Part shown: piece by piece, positions 24,701 to 33,065 of the stretch
Position numbering within the stretch: position 1 is the stretch's first letter
Layout: every line of letters starts with the position of its first letter
From: CAZTYI01 sp964466185
GTDB lineage: Bacteria > Chlamydiota > Chlamydiia > Chlamydiales > SM23-39
DNA: 64,000 nt
NCBI GenBank assembly: GCA_964466185.1
Contig: CAYXMS010000003.1
Location: forward strand, 1 to 64,000
Direction of reading: 5' to 3'
Translations under genes and position numbers: made by a program
Notes under the pieces: model-generated
Told to the model about the DNA's origin: nothing
Database searches by the model: none
The model's input: the letters and a program-made list of their open reading frames with translations, nothing else

Positions 24701-27581
24701 TTTTATGTTCTAAAAAATTATTTTGAGAACATAACTGTAAAAGAGCTTTCGCCGTTTTAGTTTTTTGTTTGTAGATGTGTCGGAACGGCCCTGCAAAAAC
24801 AACTTTTCCGCCTTTTTCTCCAGCACCGGGACCTAGATCTATAATCCAATCGCAAAGTTCGACAATTTCCATGTTATGTTCAATTAAAATGACTGTGTTG
24901 CCTTTTTCTGTTAAGTTTTGCAGGATATCGGATAATTTCTGGATGTCGGCAAAATGCAGTCCTGTGGTGGGCTCATCCAAAATATATATTGTACGCCCGT
25001 GTGAAGGGCGGGACAGTTCTTTAGCCAGTTTGATTCTTTGCGCTTCCCCTCCAGATAAAGAAGAAGAACTTTGTCCTAAATGTAAATATTCCAGCCCTAC
25101 TTCTTTGAGCATGTTTAGCTTTTGGAAAATTATAGGTATATTGGCGAAAAGCTCTAAAGCATCAGATGCTTCTAAGTTTAAAATGTCGTAGATGTTTTGA
25201 CCTTTGAAGCGTACGGCCAAAATTTCTTCTGAAAAACGCCTGCCCTGGCATTGTGGACAAGTTTCCCACTGAGCTTCTTGCTGGTCCATGTCTATTTTAG
25301 TCATTCCCAATCCTTTGCAATAAGGGCAAGAGCCTTCTTTTACATTAAAACTAAAATGCCCCGGCTTAAAACCATGGATTTTACTTTCCGGCAGCGTAGA
25401 TAGCAGTTTGCGGATTTCGTCTAAGACTTTGATATAAGTTGCCGGATTAGAACGCACTGTTCTGCCGATCGGCGATTGGTCTACTAAAATAACTTTTTCT
25501 AAAGATTCAAATCCGCTGATATTTTTAATAGCGCCGGATTTTAATTTAGAATGCTGCAGTAAATTGCTTAAATGAGGAAATAAAGTATCGGAAATTAAAG
25601 AGGATTTGCCAGAGCCTGAAAGCCCAGTTACGGCTGTTATTGCTCCTAAAGGAATTTGAACGTCAAGATTTTTTAGATTATTATGTCGGGCACCGGTAAT
25701 TTTTAAAAAAGTTTGCGGTTTCCTTTTGGGATAGAGAGAAAATATTTTTTTTTCTCCTTTCAAATATTGCCCAGTCATAGAACGGGGATTTTGCATAATA
25801 TCTTTGACGGTTCCCTGTGCGATGATCTCACCGCCTTTTTTGCCGGCCGCAGGTCCAATATCCACAATCTGATCAGCACTGAAAATAGTGTCTCTGTCAT
25901 GTTCAACAACAATAACTGTATTACCCTGGTTTTTGAGCTTTTTTAAAGTGTCTATCAGTCTGTGCTGGTCTTCGGGATGTAAGCCAATAGACGGCTCGTC
26001 TAAAATATAGGTTGTTCCAATTAAGCCTGTGCCTAAAGAAGAAGCTAATCTAACCCTTTGGGCTTCTCCTCCGGAAAGAGTCGGAGAACTTCTGTCCAGA
26101 CTAAGATAGCCCAGGCCAACGTCAATTAGATAAATCAGCCGCTTGGTGATTTCTTGAATTAGATCGGAGCATATTTCTGTTTCAAATTCATTTAATGTTA
26201 GATTTTTGAAAAAAGTCAGGGCTTTTTCTAATGGCAAACCGGTAATTTCAAAGATCTTTTTGCCGTGAAAAAGACTGGCTAGTGGATATTTGGCCAGTCT
26301 GTGTCCTTTACATTCGGGACAGACCATGTGAGTCATTAGCTCATGCATATTTTTTAAATAGATATCAGAAGTGGCTTCTTTAAGCCTTTTATGAGCTTCA
26401 AAAATAATGCCATGGAATCTGACATATTCTATCCAGCGGCTATGTTTTTTAGGATGGGAAAAATACATTTTTAGCCATTTTTCCTGAACGCCGTAAAGAA
26501 ATATTTTTTTGGTTTTTTCTGAAAGCTTTTCCCAGGGAATATTTAGACTGAAATTGTAAATTCTGGCTAAATTATTATATATATTGCTGTATTTGATAGT
26601 CTCATAAGAGGGGGCGATTTTACAGCAGCCCTCTTTAATCGATAGTTTGGGATCAATAATTTTATCAAGGTCAAATTCAAAAAATTCTCCTAGACCCAAA
26701 CATTTAGGACACATGCCGTCGGGATGGTTGAAAGAAAAGTTTATCGGCTCTAAAGGGGGATAGGAAATTTTAGAAGATTCGCAATAAGCTTTTTCAGAAA
26801 AGTTTTTTTGTTTTTTTTGATCCATGGCTTGAACGGCAAAAAAACCATTGCCTATTTCTAAAGCTAAGGCAATTGCCTCAATCAGTTTTTTTTCTGATTC
26901 TGATATGTGAAAAATGCTGCCGGCTGACTTTTTAAAAGGTGTCTTCGGAATAATCAGCCGTTCTATGACCACATCTACATTATGCGCTTTGTTTTCTTCC
27001 AAAACTGGATTTTCCGTCAGATCTAAAATCTGATTATCTACGCTGACGCGAATAAATCCCTTTTTTAAAAGCTCTTTAAACTCATCTTTAAAAGAGCCTT
27101 TTTTGTTTTTAAAAAGGGGCGCGAGGATCAGAATTTTTTCGCTTTCAAAATTTTTTAAAATTAACTGATAGATTTCTTCTTTGGTCTGCGGCTTGACCGG
27201 CTGTTTGGAAATCGGACAGTAAGCGGTTGCTGCTCTGGCAAAAAGTACCCGCAAAAAATCATAAATGCCAGTCATCGTGCCGACAGTAGACCGGGGATTG
27301 TGGGAAATGGTTTTTTGCTCAATAGCAACTGTGGCGGACAATCCGCTGATCTCTTCGGCATCCGGTTTTTTCAGACCTTTAATAAAGTAACGGCTGCTAT
27401 GCTGCAAAGCTTCTAAATAGCGTCTTCTGCCTTCTACATAAATAGTATCAAAAGCAAGAGATGATTTGCCAGAGCCAGACAGTCCTGTAAAGACAATTAA
27501 TTTTTCTAGAGGAAGGGTCAAGTCTATAGTTTTGAGATTGTTGACTTTGACCTTTTTTAAAATGATAGGCTGCTTTTCCAA
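21756..27581 (-). CDS. uvrA: excinuclease ABC subunit A, tandem-duplicated form
   Basis: 1941 residues, about twice the normal UvrA (about 940). It is the damage-recognition ATPase of nucleotide excision repair. Two complete UvrA units follow one another, giving four ABC ATPase halves. The Walker A motifs are GLSGSGKSSLAFDT, GLSGSGKSSLISDTL, GPSGSGKTTLAFDT and GLSGSGKSSLISEIL. The matching signatures are LSGGEAQRVRLA, LSGGEAQRIKLA, LSGGEKERIYLA and LSGGESQRLKLA. Zinc modules are visible as CPKCLGLG, CPYCKGLGM, CLECQGLG and CRTCWGLG. The linker between the units is basic (LEHKKNRSQEKQKQLKE). A double UvrA is known in Chlamydiae, where a single polypeptide may replace the UvrA dimer. It is divergent from pyk, also a Chlamydia-like arrangement. 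Confidence 0.97.
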   Translation of the reverse strand: MEKQPIILKKVKVNNLKTIDLTLPLEKLIVFTGLSGSGKSSLAFDTIYVEGRRRYLEALQHSSRYFIKGLKKPDAEEISGLSATVAIEQKTISHNPRSTVGTMTGIYDFLRVLFARAATAYCPISKQPVKPQTKEEIYQLILKNFESEKILILAPLFKNKKGSFKDEFKELLKKGFIRVSVDNQILDLTENPVLEENKAHNVDVVIERLIIPKTPFKKSAGSIFHISESEKKLIEAIALALEIGNGFFAVQAMDQKKQKNFSEKAYCESSKISYPPLEPINFSFNHPDGMCPKCLGLGEFFEFDLDKIIDPKLSIKEGCCKIAPSYETIKYSNIYNNLARIYNFSLNIPWEKLSEKTKKIFLYGVQEKWLKMYFSHPKKHSRWIEYVRFHGIIFEAHKRLKEATSDIYLKNMHELMTHMVCPECKGHRLAKYPLASLFHGKKIFEITGLPLEKALTFFKNLTLNEFETEICSDLIQEITKRLIYLIDVGLGYLSLDRSSPTLSGGEAQRVRLASSLGTGLIGTTYILDEPSIGLHPEDQHRLIDTLKKLKNQGNTVIVVEHDRDTIFSADQIVDIGPAAGKKGGEIIAQGTVKDIMQNPRSMTGQYLKGEKKIFSLYPKRKPQTFLKITGARHNNLKNLDVQIPLGAITAVTGLSGSGKSSLISDTLFPHLSNLLQHSKLKSGAIKNISGFESLEKVILVDQSPIGRTVRSNPATYIKVLDEIRKLLSTLPESKIHGFKPGHFSFNVKEGSCPYCKGLGMTKIDMDQQEAQWETCPQCQGRRFSEEILAVRFKGQNIYDILNLEASDALELFANIPIIFQKLNMLKEVGLEYLHLGQSSSSLSGGEAQRIKLAKELSRPSHGRTIYILDEPTTGLHFADIQKLSDILQNLTEKGNTVILIEHNMEIVELCDWIIDLGPGAGEKGGKVVFAGPFRHIYKQKTKTAKALLQLCSQNNFLEHKKNRSQEKQKQLKENFSKKQFLTISQASQFNLKNLNLKIPLNKITVFSGPSGSGKTTLAFDTIYAEAQRRYIEAQPLYIRGMMKMPAKPKIKNLENLPATLALEQKRSSLNPRSTIGTMTEIYDHLRLLFAHLAEAFSPETGEKIVSITKEKVAEHLFKNYPDKKIQILTPIFSFQQESFEMFLERISKLGFIRIRLNGKYFTCDENIPFNKDLKNEIFLVIDRLIVQKSFSKRLLEALALAAEIGKNKMTIALENKDLFFDLSFATLSGLSYPALTAKTFSFNAEEGMCLECQGLGKIFGIDFITKFAKLSPSQIFYQITPYYIGQKFSEIFKIFLQKNGLEAKTAISKQKDKIAPLLKGGLDFISLNKLLKKKNIKFRFRGLEEILAFAAKHSHHRIRSILTNLMHTRTCPHCWGRRLNPLALNAKLSIFKLKKSYSIAELTETSLKNLFQIIHKLQVTKEFLKPIKEQILKQLEFLLDIGLGYLSLHRKLPTLSGGEKERIYLAKHLASKLTSCLYILDEPTIGLHPYHSDLLMQALKKLKKQQNTLILIEHEPQIIKEADLIYDFGPGAGEKGGKITASGNYTEILNNPASLTGRYLSQKKLIFKSNPTATEQAKKNCKNLLKGSKNQNNNFIFQRKKIPSAASAFIEIKNASLHNLKHISTKIPKSLITVVTGLSGSGKSSLISEILQKGAIQALKQKQTQIKLPYAEIKNLEKISKIVAIDQYFIGGSVRSDIATYSEITPLLRAFFAKLPIAKARGLKPRHFSSNHISGMCRTCWGLGIKKIDLQFLPPVETKCSVCLGYKLKRSSLEIKYKHKHLGKILAMTIEEAADFLSAFPNILERLKILQEVGLGYLKLKQDLTTLSGGESQRLKLAFQLMKKSRGKILYLFDEPTIGLHMQDINKLLPIFRRLTDNGHTVIIIEHNLDLMAFADYIIDMGPEAAEEGGKVICFGTPEKIIENKNSYTAIYLRKKFISLL

Positions 27582-27714
27582 AATTATTAAAAAATAAAAT
27601 TAAAGGTTTTTTATTATCGTTGTAAAAAAGAAATTTCAAGATTATTATGACAAAAAAAAGAGCATTTTGCCAGTAGTAATTTTTAAACATCCGACTTTTT
27701 TTAAAGGTGGGTTT

Positions 27715-29469
27715 ATGGAAGTTTTTTCTAAAGTAATTTGTACAATAGGGCCTTCTGTTTTTTCTGTAGAAAAAATGAAAGAGCTAATTTTGGCAGGTAT
27801 GGATGTCGCCCGTCTTAATTTTTCCCATAATACTAGGGAAGAGCATCTTAAAACGATTAATAACTTGAAAAGAGCAAGAAAAGAGATTGGCCGGCCTTTG
27901 GCTATTATGCTGGATACCAAAGGAGCAGAGATCCGCATAAAAAAAACATTTAATCAAAAAGAGCTCAAAGTCCAAGCCGGTCAGAAAATTTATTTGAAAA
28001 AAGAAATTGAAAATGAACACGATATTTTAATTGAGCCTTTTTCTGTTTTGGAAGGTATTAAGCCCAAAACCAAAATTCTTATAGATGACGGCTATATTAT
28101 TACTGAAGTGATTGAAGTCAAAGATTCTGTTGTTACCATAGAAGTTAAAAATGTGGGTGTGATTAAACTGAATAAGGGAGTGAATATTCCAGGAGCCAAT
28201 TCCAAATTGCCGATTTTAACCACTCAGGATATCGAAGATATTCGATTTGGCTGTCAGCAGGATGTGGACCTGATTGCCGCTTCCTTTGTCCGCACTCCAG
28301 AAGGTGTTTTGGAAGTTAAAAACCTTCTTTTTGAACAAAATAAGTCTGATATTTTAGTTATTGCCAAAATCGAAAGCAAAGAAGGTATCGATAATTTTGA
28401 TGCTATTTCGGAAGTTGCCGATGGCGTTATGGTAGCCCGAGGGGATTTGGGTGTGGAGATTAATGTTTCCGAAGTCCCCAAATACCAAAAAATTATGCTT
28501 GAAAAAAGCATTGTTAATTGCAAGCCTGTAGTTATAGCAACACAAATGCTTGAATCCATGATCAATAATCCTAGGCCTACAAGAGCAGAAGTTTCTGATG
28601 TGGCCAATGCTATATATGAAGGGGCCACCGCTGTGATGCTCTCGGCAGAAACTGCTGTTGGAAAATATCCTTTGGAAACTCTTAAGCGCATGAAAAGTAT
28701 TATTAAAGAGACAGAATCTGATATTGATTATGTCAGTTTTTTCAAAAAACAAAACAAAAACCGCTTTTCCGACATTTCTTCTTCTATGGCTATTGCCGCT
28801 GTACAAACAGCTTATTCTTCTAATGCGCAGGCGCTTTTTATCTATTCTACTTCCGGCTATACCGCCCGCTTGGTTTCTGCCTGGCATCCTAACAAGCCTA
28901 TTTTTGCACTGACCATTAGCCGCAAAACGTATCATCAGCTGGCTTTTTCCTGGGGAGTGATTCCTATTTATACGGAAAAATGCGAAACAGCTTATGAAGC
29001 GTTTAAAATCATTGGCGATTATGCTATGAAGAATCAATTGGTATCTTTCGGCGATTTAATTGTAGTCACAGCAGGTATTCCCTTTGGTAAAAAGGGCTCT
29101 ACTAATTTGATGATGCTAGACAGCGTAGGCCATATTTTAGTTCGCGGCAAAGGTTCTGGCGAGACCGTAGAAGGAGAGGTCTATATTATCCGGTCTTCGC
29201 ATAATGCTTCTTTGGAAAAAGCAGAAAACAAAATTGCCGTTATTCCCCGATGCAGTGAAGAATACGAGCCGTTTTTAAAGAAGGCCAAGGGCATTATTTT
29301 AGAAAATATGATAGGGGATGCGGCTTCTGAAAAATATGTCATAACTTTAGCAAAAAAACAAAATATTCCTCTCATTGTTCAGGCTGAAAATGCCATGAGC
29401 CTGCTTTCCAATGGTCAAAAGATAGTTTTAGATGCTAAACGCGGTTTGGTATACGTGCCCTTGAAGTAG
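27715..29469 (+). CDS. pyk: pyruvate kinase with extra C-terminal domain
   Basis: 584 residues from ATG 27715, chosen because AAAGGTGG (27703-27710) lies at correct spacing and the family begins with the following KVICTIGPSV; an upstream TTG at 27667 is less likely. It makes pyruvate and ATP from PEP and ADP. Catalytic parts are MDVARLNFSHNTREEH, the Lys region VIAKIESKEGIDN, VMVARGDLGVE and the effector-side MLSAETAVGKYP. Residues from about 475 on form an added PEP-utiliser-like domain (NKIAVIPRCSEEYEPF to GLVYV), as in Bacillus-type enzymes. The usual T-S-H-A motif of that domain is absent (MIGDAASEKY). Chlamydia Pyk lacks the extension as I recall. Confidence 0.95.
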   Translation: MEVFSKVICTIGPSVFSVEKMKELILAGMDVARLNFSHNTREEHLKTINNLKRARKEIGRPLAIMLDTKGAEIRIKKTFNQKELKVQAGQKIYLKKEIENEHDILIEPFSVLEGIKPKTKILIDDGYIITEVIEVKDSVVTIEVKNVGVIKLNKGVNIPGANSKLPILTTQDIEDIRFGCQQDVDLIAASFVRTPEGVLEVKNLLFEQNKSDILVIAKIESKEGIDNFDAISEVADGVMVARGDLGVEINVSEVPKYQKIMLEKSIVNCKPVVIATQMLESMINNPRPTRAEVSDVANAIYEGATAVMLSAETAVGKYPLETLKRMKSIIKETESDIDYVSFFKKQNKNRFSDISSSMAIAAVQTAYSSNAQALFIYSTSGYTARLVSAWHPNKPIFALTISRKTYHQLAFSWGVIPIYTEKCETAYEAFKIIGDYAMKNQLVSFGDLIVVTAGIPFGKKGSTNLMMLDSVGHILVRGKGSGETVEGEVYIIRSSHNASLEKAENKIAVIPRCSEEYEPFLKKAKGIILENMIGDAASEKYVITLAKKQNIPLIVQAENAMSLLSNGQKIVLDAKRGLVYVPLK

Positions 29470-29542
29470 TTTTTCATGAAAAAAAATTCTATATATGTAG
29501 GTTTTGTATGCAAATTGTTTTTTTTAAAATGGCACAATTCAT

Positions 29543-29566
29543 CCAACCATTAAAATGGTTGGTTTT
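29543..29566. terminator. bidirectional terminator between pyk and rsmE
   Basis: CCAACCAT (29543-29550), loop TAAA, ATGGTTGG (29555-29562), then TTTT. Outer arms CACAA (29533-29537) and TTGTG (29568-29572) extend the stem. It lies between the convergent ends of pyk and rsmE. Confidence 0.85.
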
Positions 29567-29576
29567 CTTGTGTCCT

Positions 29577-30299
29577 TTAGCGTAATAGTAAAGCAGCAGC
29601 TGCGATAGCTGCCGTTTCTGCTCTTAAAATGTTTTCAGAAAGTTTTATTCCTTGAGCTTTAAGTTCTTTTTTAAAAAAAATCGTTTCATCTTCTGTAAAA
29701 CCTTTTTCCGGACCAATAAAGCAAATTATGTTGGTGTTTTGTTCTGGTTTTAGAAATTTTCCGTTTTGAATTGGATTTAAAGCATCAGAAGATAGATCGC
29801 CAAAATATTTTTGCATTTTTAGTTTGCAACCAGCAGCAGTTTTTTTTAGGCTGTTAACATATGTGATTGTAGGTAGATCCAGTCTTCCGCATTGTTTTAA
29901 AGCCGCGATTGCAATTGCTTTGAAGCGCTCTTTTTTATGATCGGAGATTTGTTGGGCCTCTGAAAGATCTGCCGGGAATAAAATAAATTCATGAACGCCC
30001 AGTTCTGTAGCTTTTTCTATTATAAGTTCCATCTTCGCCGGTTTTATTAAACTCATGGCTAAAGTTAATTTCCAAATAGCAGGCTTGGACTGCACAAGTT
30101 TTTTAATCTGTAAAATAGCCTGGTTTTTTTTCAGCTCTTTAATTTCTGCATAAGCTAATTGATTTTTGCCATTTACCAATTCTAATAAGCTATGCTTGGA
30201 AAGCCTCATAACTTTTAGATGGTGTACTTCGTCTTTGGCTAAGACAATTGTTTTATTTGTTTTTAAAAGCTGGTCTGTAAAAAAACGGTTTTCTGGCAT
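29577..30299 (-). CDS. rsmE: 16S rRNA m3U1498 methyltransferase
   Basis: 240 residues, SPOUT-type methyltransferase acting on the 30S subunit. An N-terminal PUA-like part starts with FFTDQLLKTNKTIVLAKDE and HHLKVMRL. The knotted SAM-binding part includes IEKATELGVHEFILFP and the C-terminal knot IGPEKGFTEDE with ILRAETAAIAA. The length is standard. It follows the lpxL-type gene by 25 bases on the same strand and is probably co-transcribed with it. Confidence 0.95.
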   Translation of the reverse strand: MPENRFFTDQLLKTNKTIVLAKDEVHHLKVMRLSKHSLLELVNGKNQLAYAEIKELKKNQAILQIKKLVQSKPAIWKLTLAMSLIKPAKMELIIEKATELGVHEFILFPADLSEAQQISDHKKERFKAIAIAALKQCGRLDLPTITYVNSLKKTAAGCKLKMQKYFGDLSSDALNPIQNGKFLKPEQNTNIICFIGPEKGFTEDETIFFKKELKAQGIKLSENILRAETAAIAAAALLLR

Positions 30300-30324
30300 A
30301 TTTTTTAAATGTTTTTTGCAAAGG

Positions 30325-31659
30325 TTAATATTTTTTGAGTAAATGCTTTAAAGTTTTTACTCGGCATAATGCCGATGCAAAAACTTGGGATAAATTTTGA
30401 AAATTTTTGCCTGGTACATTTTGCCTGGCAATTTTTTGAAGATCTTCCAAGGAAAAAGCTTTTAAAGCAGTGAATTTTAAAAAATGGCGGGATATTTTTG
30501 CGTTGTCTGTAAAGTTAAAGACTATTTTACAACGGTATTCTTTTTTGAAAAGATCCTTTTGTTTATTATAAACAATTACTTCTTCTGCCTGGATAGGGTT
30601 TAAATGCTGGTATTTTTTAGGCATAAATAAAAAAATAAAGTCTTTTTGATAGATTCTTTTTAGCATAGGTAGATGAGCCAGAAGCATTTTTAGTTTTTGT
30701 TCTGCTTCAGGCAAAATAATGGCAATGCTTTCAAAACGATAGGCCCGATACAGTGTTTTTAGATCCTGCTGTTTATAACGATTGTGCTGCCAAAGCCATT
30801 GACCGGGATATTGAGAGATCGATGATTGCAGAATTTCCAGGGATTTGTTCATTAACCTGGGAATTTCTTTTTCCATTGGGTTTTTAAGAATGGGAAAAAT
30901 AGGATCTGAATAGTGAATGTAATATTTTCCCCGTTTTCTGACGGTAGTTGCCACAATGATAGGAGAGTTAGTTCTATATGCCAGCAGGGCCGGGGCTGTA
31001 GAACTATAAGCCCTACGTCCTAAGAAAGGAAAAAAGTATTCGCTTTCAGGCCGTCCCTGATCGCCGACAATGCCTATAAATTTGCCTTGTTTTAATCCTC
31101 TGAGCCCTTCTTTGAGAGCTTTTTGGGGAGGAATGATTCTGCCTCCTGTTTTTTCCCTAACGGAATTTACCCAATTATAAAGCAATTTATTTCTAAAAGG
31201 TTTGCCTATGGCAAGGCCTTTCATTCTTAAATTGCCGTCTAAAAACAAAACTTCCCAATTAGCTTGGTGTCCGCAGAAAAAGACAATGCCTTTTTTTTTG
31301 TTATATAGATCTTGAGCGGTTTGTGGATTTTCACAGATAATTAATTTGGAAAGATCTTTTTCCTTGGCTAGTTTAGGGTATTCTAAAATAGTAATGGCCA
31401 AATTTTGGAAAGTTTTCTTGGCTGTGGCTAGCAATTTTTTTTCGTCGAGTTTTAAGTCTTTGGCGAGTGCCAAATTGCTAAGTGTACGTTTTCTAAAATC
31501 TTTTAATAGATAAAAGGCTAAAATTCCTAAAATATTGCCTATCGTATGTAAAACACAATAAGGCAGTAAAGAAAATGGTAGCGCAAATGCCTTAACAAGA
31601 TAATATTGCAGCTTTTCTAAAAATGGTTTGTGCTCTAAGGCAATTGAGTCTTTCGCCAT
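30325..31659 (-). CDS. lpxL: lipid A late acyltransferase (LpxL/HtrB family)
   Basis: 444 residues. It adds a secondary acyl chain to lipid A at the inner membrane. An N-terminal anchor covers about residues 15-52. The H-x4-E active site is in VFFCGHQANWEVL, and VGDQGRPESEYFFPFLGRRA matches the family's substrate-binding region. GQWLWQHNRYK closes the conserved domain at about residue 300. The remaining 145 residues are an extension; Chlamydia HtrB also carries one. Either LpxL or LpxM specificity is possible. Confidence 0.88.
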   Translation of the reverse strand: MAKDSIALEHKPFLEKLQYYLVKAFALPFSLLPYCVLHTIGNILGILAFYLLKDFRKRTLSNLALAKDLKLDEKKLLATAKKTFQNLAITILEYPKLAKEKDLSKLIICENPQTAQDLYNKKKGIVFFCGHQANWEVLFLDGNLRMKGLAIGKPFRNKLLYNWVNSVREKTGGRIIPPQKALKEGLRGLKQGKFIGIVGDQGRPESEYFFPFLGRRAYSSTAPALLAYRTNSPIIVATTVRKRGKYYIHYSDPIFPILKNPMEKEIPRLMNKSLEILQSSISQYPGQWLWQHNRYKQQDLKTLYRAYRFESIAIILPEAEQKLKMLLAHLPMLKRIYQKDFIFLFMPKKYQHLNPIQAEEVIVYNKQKDLFKKEYRCKIVFNFTDNAKISRHFLKFTALKAFSLEDLQKIARQNVPGKNFQNLSQVFASALCRVKTLKHLLKKY

Positions 31660-31751
31660 TTGGTATACGTATATAAGTTTTTAGTAAAGCTAATTATACA
31701 GGATTAAAAAGATTAATAAAATGATTAGTTTTAATTTTAAAAATAAACGTT

Positions 31752-31955
31752 TTTAAAGTTATAGAAATAATTAAAAACACACATTGTTTATTTTGGGCTA
31801 CCGGATATAACTTGGTAGCCATACCTTTGGCTGCAGGAGCGTTTTTTGTTTTTGGATTAGTATTATCTCTTGTAGCAAGAGCTATTATTATGTTTTTAAA
31901 TACAGTTAATAATAGTTTTAAATTTCAGACTAATACATTTCAAAGCATAATATAG
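31752..31955 (+). pseudogene. remnant of a copper P-type ATPase (C-terminal end)
   Basis: The plus-strand frame of GCT at 31797 is open back to about 31725 and ends at a TAG at 31953-31955. It reads KNTHCLFWATGYNLVAIPLA, then AGAFFVFGLVLSLVARAII, then MFLNTVNNSFKF. The order 'FWA.GYN..AIPLAAG....G..LS......M.LSTV' is the last two membrane helices of CopA/CopB copper exporters. Several expected glycine and serine positions are changed and there is no start or ATPase domain upstream. The 3' end overlaps the ankyrin gene on the other strand. The remnant fills most of the 31660-31939 gap. Confidence 0.72.
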
Positions 31956-32941
31956 TGCTCTTGATATTTATCTGTTTCCGCTTTTCCAGCTTCTACTTGT
32001 TTGTAGGAGCATAAAGGAAAAAGTTCCGGTAAAGAATGTGCCTTGGGAGGAGGTGCTGGCCGTTCAAGATGCTGTTTAGGAATAGCAGGCATGGATTTGC
32101 TGCCCATTGCGCTGGCAGATATAGGGCCGAATGATACAATAGCTGCTCTGCGCCCCTGTCTGGCTTTGGGATGTTTTTTTGTTCTTAAACGCTGCAGTTT
32201 TTCGGCAAGCTGTTTTAAAATTTCTTCCTGTTTATTAATAGAGGCCATTCTAAATATATCACGGCCTTCTTGATCTTTTAGATCTATTGAAGCGCTATTT
32301 TCTAAAAGTAAATTTACTATTTGCGTATATCCCAAAGAAGCTGCCCAGAAAAGCGCACAGCGTCCATCTGCATCTTGGTCATCTATTTTAGCTCCTCTTG
32401 CAATTAACATTTTAGCAATCTCAAACTTGTTAGTAACGGCTGTAGCATGCAGCGCTGTATAATCGCCGCGGCTTTTGGCATTGACATCTGTCAGGGGGTT
32501 TTTTAAAAGACGTTTTACAAGATCTTTTTGCCCTTTGAACGCTGCTTGGTGAAGAGGGGTAAACTGCTGCTTATCACATACAGAAGGGTCGGCTCCATGA
32601 TCCAAAAGTAAAATAGCAATCGTGCTTTGGCAATGCCAAGCTGCATTATGCAAAGGTAAATCTCCGTCTTTATCGCCTATAGTTAAATCTGCATTTTTTT
32701 CTAATAAAAATGTAACTATAGCTTGATATCCCTTTTTAACAGCTCTATTGAGTAAGGTGTCTGCATCAAGATGTTGGGCATTAATATCTCCTCCTTGGTT
32801 CAAAAAGTCTTGAAAGATTCTTATATCAGGCTCTTTTTCTTCCAATTCTGCAAAAAGATCATCCAAGGTAATATCTTGAACTTCAGCTGGCAGGAATAAT
32901 GATATATTACTAGATGAGCAAGCTTCAATAGATGAAGACAT
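31940..32941 (-). CDS. ankyrin-repeat protein, possible effector
   Basis: 333 residues. Ankyrin repeats run from about residue 55 to 230 and include TLLNRAVKKGYQAIVTFLLE, LPLHNAAWHCQSTIAILLLD, TPLHQAAFKGQKDLVKRLL, TALHATAVTNKFEIAKMLI and CALFWAASLGYTQIVNLLLE. A basic linker (RTKKHPKARQGRRA) and a Pro-rich segment (PKQHLERPAPPPKA) follow. There is no signal peptide or membrane helix. AGGAGG lies 5 bases before the ATG. Such proteins of intracellular bacteria are often delivered into host cells by type III secretion; this is inference here. The 5' neighbour is a GT4 gene on the same strand. Confidence 0.85.
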   Translation of the reverse strand: MSSSIEACSSSNISLFLPAEVQDITLDDLFAELEEKEPDIRIFQDFLNQGGDINAQHLDADTLLNRAVKKGYQAIVTFLLEKNADLTIGDKDGDLPLHNAAWHCQSTIAILLLDHGADPSVCDKQQFTPLHQAAFKGQKDLVKRLLKNPLTDVNAKSRGDYTALHATAVTNKFEIAKMLIARGAKIDDQDADGRCALFWAASLGYTQIVNLLLENSASIDLKDQEGRDIFRMASINKQEEILKQLAEKLQRLRTKKHPKARQGRRAAIVSFGPISASAMGSKSMPAIPKQHLERPAPPPKAHSLPELFPLCSYKQVEAGKAETDKYQEHYIML

Positions 32942-33065
32942 AAAAACCTCCTGTTTAAAGATTGCTTAAAATTTTTAAAGGTTCTCTTTGAATTTGTAAA
33001 TAAAAATTTTTAATTTAGCAGCTTTTGGCAAGAATCCATCTTTTTTCGGTAGCGGTAATTGGCTT

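Noticed and set aside
27667..27714. Upstream TTG start of pyruvate kinase
   Set aside because: The ATG at 27715 has a well-placed AAAGGTGG site and matches the family start.
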